Below, piece by piece: positions 1 through 12,867 of a stretch of 64,000 nt of DNA. The DNA comes from Antilocapra americana (taxonomy: Eukaryota > Chordata > Mammalia > Artiodactyla > Antilocapridae). Every line of letters begins with the position of its first letter. Position 1 is the stretch's first letter. The notes under the pieces were generated by a model. The model was not told where the DNA came from and searched no databases. It saw only the letters and a list, made by a program, of their open reading frames with translations. Location: assembly GCA_007570785.1 (NCBI GenBank), contig ML662442.1, positions 29,585,681 to 29,649,680 on the forward strand, given 5' to 3'. The position numbers were made by a program, and so were the translations under genes.

Positions 1-305
1 GGGCATCTGCCCCGCGCCCGCGTCGCCCGCGGCTTCGGGCCGGCGGGGCCGCCCGCGTCCCTGGACGGCGGGGACCGGGAGCCCGCGGGCGCGGCCGCCC
101 CGGCTCCGGCGACCCAGCGGCCGCCCCCCGCGCGCGGGGACCCGCGCCCCGGCCGGGGTCTGCCGGGAAGATGGCGACCCCGGGCATGAGCTGGCAGCAG
201 CACCATTACGGCGGCCCGGCGGCCGCGCCGCAGGCGGGGCACTGCCTGGACTACAGCCAGGACCTGCACCTGAAAATGAGCAAGAAGATCGCCCAGCTCA
301 CCAAG
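1..305 (+). promoter_or_regulatory. FAM184A: CpG island covering promoter/5'UTR and exon 1 of FAM184A
   Basis: The first 400 or so bases are extremely G+C-rich and dense in CpG, whereas the following intron is A+T-rich with few CpGs. This is the usual signature of a CpG-island promoter of a broadly expressed mammalian gene. No TATA box is visible upstream of the start codon. The transcription start is not identifiable by eye, and the 5'UTR may begin outside the window. Confidence 0.75.
171..305 (+). CDS. FAM184A: FAM184A exon 1 (residues 1-45)
   Basis: The start ATG at 171 lies in a strong initiation context (A at -3, G at +4). Forty-five codons follow and end in ACC AAG, immediately before the donor GTACGG at 306. 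The N-terminus begins MATPGMSWQQ, then a short Gly/Ala/Pro-rich linker, then a segment ending MSKKIAQLTK that leads into the coiled coil of exon 2 in phase 0. The linker between the Tyr-Gly-Gly and Ala-Gly-His motifs looks shorter than I remember for human FAM184A. The frame stays open past the donor to a stop at 506, but the splice site and the match to exon 2 show that the extension is intronic. Confidence 0.93.
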
Positions 306-2200
306 GTACGGGCGCGGCCGCGCGGCGGGCCGGGCGCTGACCCCGTGCGCGCGGCGCCGGGCCCGCCTGCCGCCCGGGAGGCTGCGCGCCCCGCGCCCCG
401 CGCCAGTTGTAAGGGCGCTGGTCTGGAAACTGCAGCCAGAGACTTAGCCCCTAGAGCCGTTCACACTTCGGTGCAATGCTGGCGATGTGAACGTAAGCTA
501 GACTAAACCCGACGGCACGGCTGGGCGTATGGGGCTTTGCACCCTGCTATCCTTCTGGGATAAGCCAGCACGGAACAGATTGGGATCTCCTTCTGTAACT
601 GCAGAATGAGAAATCGCTTTACTTTTGCTCTCGTGCCTGTGCCGAGGCTCCACGAGGCTTTACAGTACTGTACTGTATGAAGCAGAGTACCGTATTTACC
701 CAGCGTGACCTCGAGTCTTCGAAATTCCTCCGTGTCTTTTAATGGGTTACGTCGGTAAGGGGGGAACAAACCTTCTGAGCGATGTAGGAGGGGGAGACAT
801 ACCTTGCGTGTCCTTTTCGGGATTTAATGAGTCATTCCTTATCCCAGCAAAAAGTCAAACAAGGCTTTTTAGATGAATCTGCATTGAATTAAATGGTTCA
901 GTCTATCAGAAGATAGTTTTCAAAAAGCAAATACTGCTGGTAGATTTGGCCAATTGTAGTTTAGGGTCGTCCTTGGCTGGTGAGCTTTTTCCTAGTTGAG
1001 TAAAGGTTGATTTTGAGAAACGGTTGGTTTCTGTGGAGCAGAAGCAATTTAGATTTATTACATTGCTCTGTTTAGATCTTAGAAGTTTTTCAGTGTCCAT
1101 CAGGTGAGAAGTGATCCCTATCCGTGGTTTTTGAAAGCTAGTAGAAGTGATAGACCTCAGTTTGCTGTTTGAGCACAGTTGGCTAAGCACTTGTTTGTTA
1201 GTAGCGTTGGTGTGTGAAGAGAGGCGGGCATGGTGAGGTTTGCTGCTGAAAAATCTCTAAAGTCTGATTCAGCTCCAAAATTCTCGTTATATAATTCCAT
1301 TACCAGTTGGCGCACTTTTGAGAGGGTAAAGTAAGACAGAGTTGAAAGAGAGGAAAAGAAGGAAATGAAAGTTAAAATGGATGACAATAAGATAAAAATA
1401 TTTTGGTGAAGAAATGTGATTGAGAGTAGAATGAAAAATAATGGAAAGGACGAAAGCATGAGAGATCAAATGAAGAGCAGAGGAAAAGGTACATAAAACT
1501 TAGCCACGGAAAGAGCAAGGCGACATCCAGGGAAGATTTGTTGGTATTTGGTTTTTGTTTTATGCACCATTTAAAAGGTTGCTATGTGTCCAGTTTTTAC
1601 TGTTTTCTCTTGTAACTGAGGGTTCCCAGATTCAGAAAAGGAAAGGCCCGGGAAGGAAAAAGTAATATCCCATCAGGGCATTTACACATTTGGGAGCTAA
1701 AAGCTAGGCTTCCTGAAATCATGTTTGGTCTTTAGAATACTTACAGTCCAGATACATACATATTTATTTATCCTGATTTTCTCTTATTGTGTATCCAAAA
1801 CAGCCATTTTTATTTTAGATTGTAACCCTCTGGGGCCCTGCTGTAAGTAATAGAAACATTCAGCGTAATGGAACTGTGTACAGTTTAACAAAAGAAATTT
1901 CTTTTCTCTCTAGCAAACTACTTTTCTTTTTAACTTAGGCTTTTTAAATTTCCTGTTATCAGAAAAAAAAAATCACAACTGTGAAAGGTGGGAGTATTAA
2001 TAGAAGTTCTTTGCGCTCCCCACCTCAGATCTAAGGAAGCGGGAGGCTGCCCTCTGCCAGTGCCAGCACTGCTTGAGTGCTCCATGTAATCTTTACTGAG
2101 TATTACTGGGACTCTCTGATTGAGTGTTTACAGCTACAGTTTCTAAACACTCAGGCCACGCCCTCTGCTCAGGGCCTTAGACATTTAATCTCTTCTACTA
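306..2200 (+). other. Intron 1, proximal part; no gene or classifiable repeat
   Basis: The first 100 bases continue the CpG island, then composition drops to ordinary intronic. I see no exon, RNA gene or recognisable mobile element. Short open frames here lack coding character. Confidence 0.5.
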
Positions 2201-2202
2201 GA

Positions 2203-2445
2203 GTTTCTCAACCTTGGCACTGCTGACACTTTAGACTGAATAATTCCTTACTGGAAGTGGGCAGGCCTGTACTGTGTATTATACAGAATGATACCATCCC
2301 TGGTGCTACGCAGTAGGTGTAGTCCCCCCACATGCACACACAGTAGTGACAATAAACTTGTCTCCAAGCATTGCCCCATGTTCCTGGGGGAGAGGTGGGC
2401 AGGGATCATCCTGGGCGGAGAAGTGCGGATTGACACTGAAATATC
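2203..2445 (-). mobile_element. MER20 (hAT-Charlie nonautonomous DNA transposon), decayed
   Basis: The segment opens GTTTCTCAACCTTGGCACTG and contains the equivalents of the MER20 'tgtctccaagcattgcc' and 'catgttcctggggg' blocks in reverse orientation. Diverged, as expected for this eutherian-wide family. Confidence 0.75.
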
Positions 2446-2609
2446 CCAGCCCCATCTCTCACCTCTATTTCTAAAACAAGGCAGGAGAACCAAACAGCCT
2501 GATTATAGGACTCTTTGAGTCAACATCCTTCAGTTTCTGGAACATATACCTGCTGCCTTTATGTACCAGTTGGGAAACTGTCGATTTTACAGTCATATAC
2601 ACTTATTGT

Positions 2610-2988
2610 GGGCTTCCCTGGTGGCTCAGATGGTTAAGAATCTGCCTGCAATGGAGGAGACCCAGGTTCAATCCCTGGGTTGGGAAGATCCCCTGGAGAA
2701 GAGAATGGCAACCTACTCCAGTATTCATGCCTAGAGAATTCCATGGAAAGAGGAGCTCAAATCCTATGACTGTGGGCTTTCCTGATAACTCAGTTGGTAA
2801 AGAATCCGCCTGCAATGCAGGAGACCCACGTTCGATCCCTGGTTGGGAAGATCCCCTGGAGAAGGAAATGGCAACCCACTCCAGTATTCTTGCCTGGAAA
2901 ATCCCATGGATGGAGGAGCCTGGTGAGCTACAGTCCACGGAGTACAAGGAGTCGGACACAACTGAGCAACTTCACTTTCTTTCTTTCA
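2610..2988 (+). mobile_element. Two tandem Bov-tA SINEs
   Basis: Two copies of the tRNA-derived head (GGGCTTCCCTGGTGGCTCAG type) followed by the BovA body. The first copy (about 2610-2765) is truncated; the second (about 2773-2988) runs to the ...GACACAACTGAGCAACTTCA tail. Same orientation as the gene. Confidence 0.88.
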
Positions 2989-3496
2989 CACTTATTGTAA
3001 ATTCCATAAGAATGATGAGTAATACTCAAATTTTACTAAGCTAGGAAAAAGCTCACCAGAAAAGGATGATCCTAAACTACAGTTGGCCAACTCCTCAGTC
3101 GTATTTGCTCTTTGAAAACTTATAGATTGAACCATTTGACTAAATGCAGATACATGATTTATCTAAAAAGCCTTGTTTGACATTTTGTCAGGATAAGGAA
3201 TGACTCATTAAATCCCAAAGATGGCATGCAAGGTATGTTTTACCTTCCTATCAAATATACGAATTTTATTGGTGTCTGCTGTATAGTGTTTTCATTCATG
3301 AAGAGTTTACTAAGAAAATCACATCAGTAGAGGTTATGTTAATAGAACTATGGTTGACCTGACAATGGCTTATATTTCCGAATTAGACATTATAAAGATA
3401 ACCATTAAAATAGGGTTTTATTTCTTTTGGAATGAGTCAACAGAACTTACCTCTTCAGCCTTATTGTTAGCATGGCTGGGGTTTCTGACATACTAT

Positions 3497-3645
3497 CTTG
3501 AGTTAAAAGGCCTGTTCTAGCATTTACTAGTAGTATGACCTTGGGCAAGTCATTAACCTCTGGGCCTTAGTTTCTTAATCTTTAAAAGAGAGATGATGAT
3601 ACTGTAACTAAGGTAATAGGCTCTTACTCAGGGTGTCACTGAAAA
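3497..3645 (+). mobile_element. MIR SINE
   Basis: Contains the MIR core 'tgaccttgggcaagtcatta' followed by the cctctgggcc-ttagttt block. Ancient and diverged. Confidence 0.85.
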
Positions 3646-5689
3646 GACGAATATACCAGTAAACAAAAGTATTAATAAAATACTGGCTAATCTACTTTTT
3701 AAATGCTATTTCTTTTTAAAATAAATCATCCTACATTAATGGCATTGTGTGATACTATATTTCTTTGTGGATTTTCTGCTAAACTCTTTAAATGTGTATA
3801 GTAATTTTTCTAGTATTTGAATATCCGAGCTTAAAATATTAACATTTGCTCTCTGTTTTTGTAGTACAGTATTAAAAATACAATATGCATTTTCAGAGAT
3901 TTGGCTGACAACAAAAGGAGAAGGATGAAAGTAATCTACATTATAACATTACACATAGTAACATACATTTAACTAATTAAAAAGTCTCTAAACACATCTG
4001 AACAGAATTTGTTCAGAGTCTGTTTTCTATGAACCTAACCTCACCATCCCATGGAAAGAACACAGCAGTTCTTTAAGCATCTTTTATGTAAGGGCGCTTC
4101 GCTAAGTGTTAGAGATACAGCAGGAAGCAAAACAGTCTCTGCTTTTTAAAGTGAGTCTATTATATTTTGGTTGCTCATGCCAAATTTTAAAAAGTATTAT
4201 TAGGTTCCCAAGTCATGTTGTGGCAGATTTCTGTAATTGTTAATGACTGAGCCATCTCAAGACAGAGAAGCTGGATGGGATGAGTTATGTTTTTTATAAG
4301 ATCTTATTTGTTTACTTCCCTTCTCTCTACTGTGTCAACTCTTTTAGTGCCTTTGGTTGAAATGCAGGGCTTGTGGGATGAAATTCTTAAATGGCTTTAT
4401 TTTTGTCATTCACTGTCCCTTTCAATTTACTTATGAGGCTATCATGCCCTCTGCCCATGGATAAACTTGACTTTTCTGGTTGCTTTGAGATAGTGCAAAT
4501 TGTCCTTCAGTAACTAAGTCACAAAAATCTCAATTTGATTATTAAAATGTCTAGTACCAACAAATAAAACCCCAAACTGAACCTGAATTAAAGTGAAGCT
4601 TCTCCCCCATGCCCACTTCCTTAGCTCTGCCCCTTGCAAGGGGGAAGACATAATCGAGGATTTTTTTTCCTGGGCTTTTCTGTTCCTTCTTTGTCTTGCC
4701 AGTCCTAGTTTCTCATCCTCCCAAGCTGGACAGAGGAAGAAGGGAAGAGAGGAAAGAAGAGCAGCAGCTAACTAACTCACACTTGATTAGTGCCTGGTGG
4801 TTTAACTTCAGTGCTGTTGTAGACTTGGCGAGTGTTGAAGATTCTTTCTTTTACCTGTGAATCCTCTGCCTCCCACCTCCGCTGCTCATCTCACATTGTC
4901 CGACAGTGGGAAGGCACCTACATTCTGGCTGGTTTTTTATGTCCTCCTCAGCTTCTTGGCTCTGGCAGGACCATCATGTTCATTTTGCTGAGCTCTGTTC
5001 AAGCTCCAGGTCACCCCCCGGGTTGGGCCCAGATGACGTCACCCAGCTTGCTCGCTCTCTGTCTCATAGGACCCACACTTGTCCACAAGCAGCACTCATT
5101 GTCCAAAGGGACTCTGGAAGTGGTCCCGATTCAGCCGTCTCTCTCTTTCTCTCATGTGCCTCTTCATCCAGCTTCTTACCCTTTAGAGTTTCCAGGGAAG
5201 AATCAGGTGCCAGTTCAATATGTCATTCAGAGTGCTTGAGACCAATATCACGCTCTTCAGGTAGTCCCATCAGAGCCTTTTCCTCTAGGCTTTAGGTGAG
5301 AGGCAGGCATCCATCTCCTCTCCTCTCCGCTGGCAGGCAAGGGCACTTGTTCCCGTAGCTAGCTCCCCTCAAGGAACTCTTCTCCAACCCCCACCTGTAT
5401 TCCCCATAAAGCTTCTCTCACTAGTGTTGAGGGTAGGAGGTAGCACATCTCAACCCTTTAGACTGCCTCCTTTGGAAATACTGAGAATGTTCTGGCACCT
5501 GCTTTGGAATGTCAGTTGTTTATGGTTCTCAGCAGAAACTTCCCTTTTAATATCCTTCATTTTAGCTGCCCATCTAACACTTCTTTGGTTGATTGCACTT
5601 TTGATATAGTTTAGTCCATTTATCAGTTACAGACCTACTACTATAAGGTTGGTTGTAAGGTTCCAAAGAGTAGGAACAGTTACTTTGTG
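3646..5689. other. Intron 1 sequence without recognised features
   Basis: A+T-rich intronic DNA. Two overlapping open frames at 4832-5295 have no family resemblance and no coding signature I trust. No RNA gene or clear repeat seen. Confidence 0.5.
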
Positions 5690-5995
5690 TTTCCTGTGCT
5701 CAGCATCAAATCCTTCTTACAAGTCTTTGTCTTCTTTTAATACTCAACTTACGTCTCTCCTCCTGAGAACTGCCCTGAGCAACCTGGACCTTTTTAGGTT
5801 TGCCTTGCTCTGAATTACTGTTAACATTTATTGTCCTTACTTCTCATTTGATAATACAAATTTGCAAACAGTTTATTTTTGTTTCTCTTATTTGACTGTA
5901 AGATCCTCAGCTGTAGAGACTGTTTCTCTTATGTAACCTTAATATGAATCCTTTGCACATAGTATAAAAACTTAATAAATATTTACTGAAGATAG
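5690..5995 (+). mobile_element. L2 LINE 3' end
   Basis: The order of blocks (tgactgtaagatcctcag, gagactgtttctctt, tttgcacatagta, cttaataaatatttactgaa) matches the L2 3' end, an old mammalian CR1-type LINE. Confidence 0.6.
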
Positions 5996-6483
5996 TGATA
6001 TGCCAAGAAATGTTATATAGTAGAGAAAGTCAGTAAATATTTTTGAGTTGTATCTGCTCCTCTTGTGGATTAATGCTAGATCATTTCAGCTGAGTTAAAA
6101 TTTCTCTTAACTATTTAAATATTTATTTGGCTTCCCCTTAAACTGATTCTAAAAGCTGTATAATTTTATTATTTTTGATGCAAGAATAAAAATGTAAAGC
6201 ATGCTATCTAAAATATAAATATTATTTATCATTTTAAAAGCAAGAATTGTTATATCAAATTCTTAGCAAATATGAAAAAATAGTCTTTTGATCAGTCATT
6301 TAATACTAACTCTGCTTTTACTATATTCACAACCTGAATATGTTCATATAATACCAAAATCCGTGAAATTTTCAAACAATTCTGCTTACTCTGTTAAATG
6401 CTGATTTCTCACTACTTGGTCTGTTTGAACTAGTGTTTCATAATAGTCTTTAGTTTGGATTATGACTTGGATTGTTTCACCTT

Positions 6484-7350
6484 CAGTTCAGGTCAGTTCA
6501 GTTGCTCAGTCGTGTCTGACTCTTTGCAACCCCATGGACTGCAGCATGCCAGGCTTCCCTGTCCATCACCAACTCCTGGAGCTTGCCCAAACTTAGGTAC
6601 ATCGAGTCTGTGATCCCATTCAACCATCTCATCCTCTGTCGTCCCTTCTCCTCCTGTCTTCAGTTTTCCCCAGCATCAGGGTCTTTTCCAATGAGTCAGT
6701 TCTTCCCATCAGGTGGCCAAAGTATTGGAGCTGCAGCTTCAGCATCAGCCTTCCAATGAACACCCAGGACTGATCTCCTTTAGGATGGACTGGTTGGATC
6801 TCCTTGCAGTCCAAGGGACTCTCAAGAGTCTTCTCCAACACCACAGTTCAGAAGTGTCAGTTTTTCGGCTCTCAGCTTTCTTTATGGTCCAACTCTCACA
6901 TCCATACCTAACTACTGGAAAAACCATAGCTTTGACTACGATGGACCTTTGTTGGTAAAGTATAATGTCTCTGCTTTTTAATATGCTGTCTAGGTTGGTC
7001 ATAGCTTTTCTTCCAAGGAGCGAGTGTCTTTTAATTTCATGGCTGCAGTTACCATATGCAGTGATTTTGGAGCCTAAGAAGATAAAGTCTCTCAGTGTTT
7101 CCATTGTTTCCCCATCTATTTGCCATGAAGTGTTTGGACTGGATGCCATGATCTTAGTTTTTTTGAATGTTGAATTTTAAGACAGCTTTTTCACTCTCCT
7201 CTTTCACCTTCATCAGGAGGCTCTTTAGTTCCTCTTTGCTTTCTGCCATAAGGATGGTGTCATCTGCATATCTGAGGTTATTGATATTTTCCCCAGCAAT
7301 CTTGATTCCAGCTTATGCTTCCTCCACCCTGGCATTTTGCATGATCAGCT
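6484..7350 (-). mobile_element. BovB LINE, 5'-truncated 3' fragment
   Basis: The + strand begins at the BovB 3' end (TCAGTTCAGTTGCTCAGTCGTG). The - strand encodes the C-terminal BovB ORF2 segment, including SWQIDGET, GSKIT and the GCESWTIKKAE motif. The frame is interrupted and the copy ends near the region just downstream of the RT YADD motif. RTE-clade LINE, immobile. Confidence 0.9.
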
Positions 7351-7597
7351 TGATACATGCCAAATGTCGCATCTTTTTTCCCCTCCTTTGTTACATTGCA
7401 TCTTTGCCATTCTATTATGCATTAGCTTAGATGTTATCTTTCAGTCATAGCAGAGTGGTTTGAATTAATTTCCTGTACTTTACTAATGGGCACAAAAGCA
7501 TGATATGCCATTATTAACCAATTATCTAAAAAGTTATATAGGAACTGCCTTTAGAGTTAAAAGGTTTTTCTTCTATAGAGGAAACCATAGTTTCTTA

Positions 7598-7722
7598 GCA
7601 GCCTAACCCTCTCATTTTATAGATAAGGAAGTTGAGGGCCTCAAGTCATTTGAAGATTATATAGCTTGTTATAGGCAGATCTTGGACTGGAACCCAGGTC
7701 TCTGGAATGGTCTAGGAGATTG
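7598..7722 (-). mobile_element. MIR SINE
   Basis: Reverse-oriented MIR: 'cattttatagataaggaag', a tcatttgaagattatatagc block, and 'ggaacccaggtctctgg'. Diverged. Confidence 0.65.
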
Positions 7723-8339
7723 GCAGCCATACTAGCAGGGTTCCTTTTATTGTGTATGCCTTCCTTCTACCTGATATTACCCACTCAGTTCCTTAGAGGC
7801 CACAGAGTTGTTTTTCCCCATTTTGGAACCACATTTTGCTTGCCGTTTGAATCACAGGCCTGTTGAAAGTGAAACCAAGGAGCCTCTCCCATTCACTGCA
7901 CAATTTCTGGGCATGTGGGTTGTACAGTTTGTAAATGTGGCTTTGGTAAATTTGGAACAGCTATTTTTCTATTCTCAGATAAATGTCATAATATTTTCAT
8001 GTTTTATTAACAGCTTTAGTCATACCATACTTAAAAGCTTCTTTAATTATGTTGACCTAGGTACCGTCATACTTGGTGTCAAACTTACTACTATGTTGTT
8101 GTTGTAAATATTCTTCCTTTTACTGCTTGCTTTCTTAACTGGATTGTTGCCTATGGTCCCATTTCTGAGGGCAGTAAGTTGAAAGTTTTCCAGTTTTTCT
8201 CCCCCCAGCCCCACCTGTTTTGTTTATAAAAATCTTTTGCTGTCTTCTAATTTCCAACCCCTTAAAAAGTAGTATAAATGATAAGAGTTTGGCAGATGTG
8301 ACTGAAACAATTTATTTTAATTGATAAGTAATTTCTTAT

Positions 8340-11300
8340 TGCTGTTGTTCTTTCAGTCAGTCGTGTCTGACTTTTTGCGATCCAATGGACTGTAGCATGC
8401 CAGGCTTCCCTGTTCTTCACTATCTCCCAGAGTTTACTCAAACTCATTTCCATTGAGTTGATGATGCCATCCAACCATCTCATCCTCTGTCTCCCTCTTC
8501 TCCTCCTGCCCTCAATCTTTCCCAGCCTCACAATGTTTTCCAGTGAGTAGGCTCTTCTCATCAGGTGACCAAAGTATTGGAGCTGCAGCTTCAGCATCAG
8601 TCCTTCCAGTGAATATTCAGTTCTGATCTCCTTTAGGATGAACTGGTTGGCTCTCCTTGCAGCCCAAGGAGAGCTTCTCCAACACCACAGTTTGAAAGCA
8701 TCCATTCTTCAGCACTCAGCCTTCTTTATGGTCCAGCTCTCACATCCACACATGAATACTAGAAAAACGATAACTTTGACTAGATGGACCTTAGTTGACA
8801 AAATGATGTCTCTGCTTTTTAATATGCTGTCTAGATTTGTCATAGCTTTTCTTCCAAGGAGAAAGCGTGTTTTAATTTCATGGCTGCAGTCACCATCTGC
8901 AGTGATTTTTGAGCCCAAGAAAATAAAATCTGCCACTGTTTCCATTGTTTCCCTGTGTATTTGCCATGAAGTGATGGGACCAGATGCCATGATCTTTGTT
9001 TTTTGAACGTTGAGTTTTAAGCCTTTTTTTTCACTCCTTTTTATCATCTTCATCAAGAGGCTCTTCAGTTCCTCTTTGCTTTCGGCCGTAAGGGTGGTGT
9101 CATCTGCATATCTGAGGTTATTGATATTTCTCCTGGCAATCTTGATTCCAGCTTGTGCTTCATACAGCCTGGTATTTCGAATGATGTACTCTGCATAGAA
9201 ATTAAATAAGCAGGGTGACAATATATAGCCTTGACGTACTCCTTTCCCAACTTTGAATCAGTCCGTTGTTCCATGTCCAGTTCTGTTCCTTCTTGACCTG
9301 CATATATATATAGGTTTCTCAGGAGGCAGGTAAGATGGTCTAGTTATTCCCATCTTTTTAAGAATTTTCCACAGTTTGCTGTGGTCCTCACAGTCAAAGA
9401 CTTTAGTGTAGTCAATGAAGTAGAAGTTTTTCTGGAATTCTCTTGCTTTTTCTGTGATCTAGTGGGTGTTGGCAATTTGATCTCTGGTTGAGAGATCAAA
9501 TTTCTAAATCTAGCTTGTACATCTGGAATTTCTTGGTTCATGTGCTGTTGAAGCTTAGCTTGAAGGATTTTGAGTATTACGTTGCTAGCAGGTGAAATGA
9601 GTGCCGTTGTGTGGTAGTTTGAACATTTTTTGGCATTGCCCTTCTTTGGGATTGGAATGAAAACTGACCTTTTCGAGTCCTGTGGCCACTGTTAACTTTT
9701 TCAAATGTGCTGCCGTGTTGGTGCAGCATTTTAACATCATCATCTTTTAAGATTTGAAATAGTTAAACTGGAATTCCATTACCTACACAAACTTTGTAGT
9801 AATGCTTGCTAAGATACACCTGACTTCACATTCCAAGATGGCTGGCTCTAGGTGAGTGACCACATGATCATGGTTATCTGGATTATTAGGAACTTTTTCA
9901 TACAGTTCTGTGTATTCTTGCTACTGCTTCTTAATCTCTTCTACTTCTGTCAGGTCTTTGCTGTTTCTGTCCTTTATTATGTCCATCTTTGCATGAAATG
10001 TTCCCTTGGAACCTCTGATTTTTTGGAAGAGATATCTAGTCTTTCCCGTTCTATTGCTTTTCTCTATTTCTTTGCACTGTTCGCTTAAGGCTTTCTTATC
10101 TCCTCCTGCTATTCTCTGGAACTCTGCATTCAGTTGGGTATATCTTTCCCTTTCTCCTTTGCCTTTGGCTTCTCTTCTTTTCTCAGCTATTTATAAGGCA
10201 TTCGCAGACAAACACTTTGCCTTCTTGAATTTTCTTTTTCTTGGGGATGCTTTTGGTCACCACCTCCTGTACAGTGTTACAAACCTCCATCCATAGTTCT
10301 TCAGGCACTCTGTCTACCAAATCTAATCCCTTGAATCTATTCATCAGTTCCACTGTATAATCATAAGGGATTTGATTTAGGTCATACCTGAATGGCCTAG
10401 TGGTTTTCCCTACTTTCTTCAGAATGAGGCTGAATTTTGCAGTAAGCGGCTGATGATCTGAGCCACAGTCAGCTCCCAGGCTTGCTTTTGCTGACTGTGT
10501 AGAGATTCTCCATCTTTGGCTGCAAAGAATATAATCAGTCTGATTTCAGTATTGACCATCTGGTGAATGGTCACCTTGTGTTGTTGGAAGAGCATGTTTG
10601 CTATGACCAGCGCGTTGTCTTTGCAAAACCCTTTTAGCCTTTGTCCTGCTTCATTTTGTACTCCAAGGCTATGCTTGCCTTTTACTCCTGGTATCTCTTG
10701 ATTTCCTACTTTTGCATTTCAACCCCCTATGATAAAAAGGACATCTTTTTTTTTTGGTGTTAATTCTAGAAGGTCTTGTAGGTCTTCATAGAATCGTTCA
10801 ACTTTAGCTTCTTTGGCATCAGGGGTTGGGGCATAGACTTGATCACTGTGATGTTGAATGATTTGCCTTGGAGACAAACCAGGAGCATTCTATCATTTTT
10901 GAGATTGCACCCAAGTACTGCATTTCAGACTATCTTGTTGACTATGAGTGCTACTCTCTTTCTTCTAAGGGATTCTTGCCCACAGTAGTAGATATAATAA
11001 TTAAATTCACCCATTCTGGTCCATTTCAGTTCCCCGATTCCTAAAATATCGATGTTAATGCTTGCCATCTCCTGTTTGACCACATCCAATTTATCATGAT
11101 CCATAGACCTAACATTCCAGGTTCCTATGCAATGTTGTTCTTTATGGCATCAGACTTGACTTTCACCACCAGACACATCCGCAATTGGGCATCCTTTCCA
11201 CTTTGGCTCAGCCTCCTCATTCCTTCTGGAGCTATTTCTCTGCTGTCCTAGTAGCATATTGGACACCTACTGACCTGAAAGACAATCTTTTGGTGTCGTC

Positions 11301-11675
11301 ATGGGGTTCTCAAGGCAAGAACGCTGAAGTATTGCCATTTCCTTCTCCAATGGACCACTGTTTGTCAGGCCCTGACTGGCAGGGGCACACCCTGCAACTG
11401 CTCCACCTAGCTGTAGGACATGCCCGGCGCTCTGGTTGTCCCACTGCTGGTCCTCTTGAGTGTGTGAACCTTCACCAGGCGCTGCGTGTCGGTCAGCATG
11501 TCCCCTGGGGGCCTGGGCAAAGGCCCTGCTGGAGTTGTGGGCTGGAGCTGATCGATGATGACGGATGGCTAAGAGCGGAGGGCTCCCCGACCTCTCTGCT
11601 GCCACTGGCCACCCTGGGGCCAATCTGCCACCCAGGAGCTTTGAGGAGCGAGGAGATGAGATTGGAGTAGCCTGG
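8340..11675 (-). mobile_element. BovB LINE, near full length, decayed
   Basis: About 3.3 kb on the - strand, close to the usual BovB length of about 3.2 kb. From 3' to 5' on the + strand: the 3' end (8340), the C-terminal ORF2 domain, the reverse transcriptase with NNLRYADDTTL at the YADD site (within 8709-9221), the endonuclease region (about 10000-11100), and the 5' region (about 11180-11675), where a separate open frame of 118 codons lies at 11267-11623. ORF2 is broken by many stops and shifts, so the copy is dead. It is antisense to FAM184A and is the most complete BovB in the window. The 5' boundary is approximate. Confidence 0.88.
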
Positions 11676-12518
11676 GTCTCTGTAAAGCCAGTTAACTTCC
11701 AAATGACAATAGGAAGTGATAGAGGTGGGGTGAAGTGGTAAATTACTGTTGTTACTCTGGCCCTTCAGTTTATCTTCTGAGATTAAACATCTTTTTTATC
11801 TGTAAGCAATTAAACTTGAATATTATGCTGTGAAAATGGGGTTGATGTGAAAAATAGAAATTCTTAATGCCATACTTGTTTTTTCACCAGCAGAAGTTTC
11901 TACCCTTTAGGCTACCTTTGGATGAAAAGAACAATAAATCTACTGGGATTGGTGTTCCCTAGTCCTTTTGAGGGGAGGAGAGAGAACATTGCTAACTGAG
12001 TTCACTTTTTTTGAAAAGTCATTTTGTAAATAAAAACAGTTTTATAAATGTGTGGAGGTAATAACACTTTTGGGTATGGTGTGAGCTATTTCTTTTAGAT
12101 TGACCTCATAGCTTAACGATCCTTTGAAATATTTTGGAAAGTAGTCTCTGACTGCCAATCAGTTAATATATAAAAATCAGTTTTGGAAACAGCAGTCTTT
12201 GCAGGTTGAGGATCACCAGTTGTAGTCAGTATCTGGTATACTTAATATTTGAGACCAGAACAGATGTTTTAGAAAACAGACTTTTTATTTTTAGCTTTCT
12301 GTTAAATTACAACAGTGTAGTTTAATTACAGACAATACAGAGTATTGTCATTTGTAGACCTCATACTTATTTCATTAATGATTACATCTTTCTTCCTTAC
12401 AAAACTTTAACAAAAATGTATTAAAAGTAGTGAAATTGAATATGTACAAAGTTTTTGTCCTGTATCTTTTACTACTGCTATTTGAGATATCAAGGAGGCT
12501 GAAACTACCAAAGGACCT

Positions 12519-12655
12519 TTCTCTGTGTGTGTGTGTATACTCAGTCATGTCCATTGCAGCCTCATGGACTATAGCCCACCAGTCTCCTCTGAACATGGGA
12601 TTTCCCAGGCAAGAATACTGGAGTGGGTTGCCATTTACTCCTCCAGGGAAAGGAC
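12519..12655 (-). mobile_element. Bov-A2-type SINE fragment with (TG)n
   Basis: A short (TG)n tract is followed by the reverse BovA body: CTCAGTCATGTCC, tatagcccaccagtctcctc, caggcaagaatactggagtg. It ends at the ctcctccaggg block without the tRNA head. Confidence 0.8.
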
Positions 12656-12867
12656 CTATAGTGGTGGAAAAACAAGACTTAGTGATTAAGCATGACACTT
12701 GGGATTTGGATAATAGATTCAGCTACTAACACCATATTTATTATAAGGGAGATAGTATTTTAATGAATCTAAAAAATTACTCCTCTCTATTTCTTTACAT
12801 GTACATCTCTGTTTTGAGGTTTCAGAAGCTTTGAAAACAAAGTTTGTTCTTAAAGTACATTTTAGAG

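Noticed and set aside
2610..2680. tRNA genes at SINE heads
   Set aside because: The tRNA-like portions belong to Bov-tA or CHR SINEs, occur many times, and do not fold into intact tRNAs.
4832..5295. Two overlapping plus-strand ORFs (135 and 129 codons)
   Set aside because: Different frames over the same DNA, no recognisable motif, no promoter or splice evidence.
8709..9221. 170-codon minus-strand ORF as a host gene
   Set aside because: It contains the BovB reverse transcriptase YADD segment and lies inside a repeat present many times in this window.
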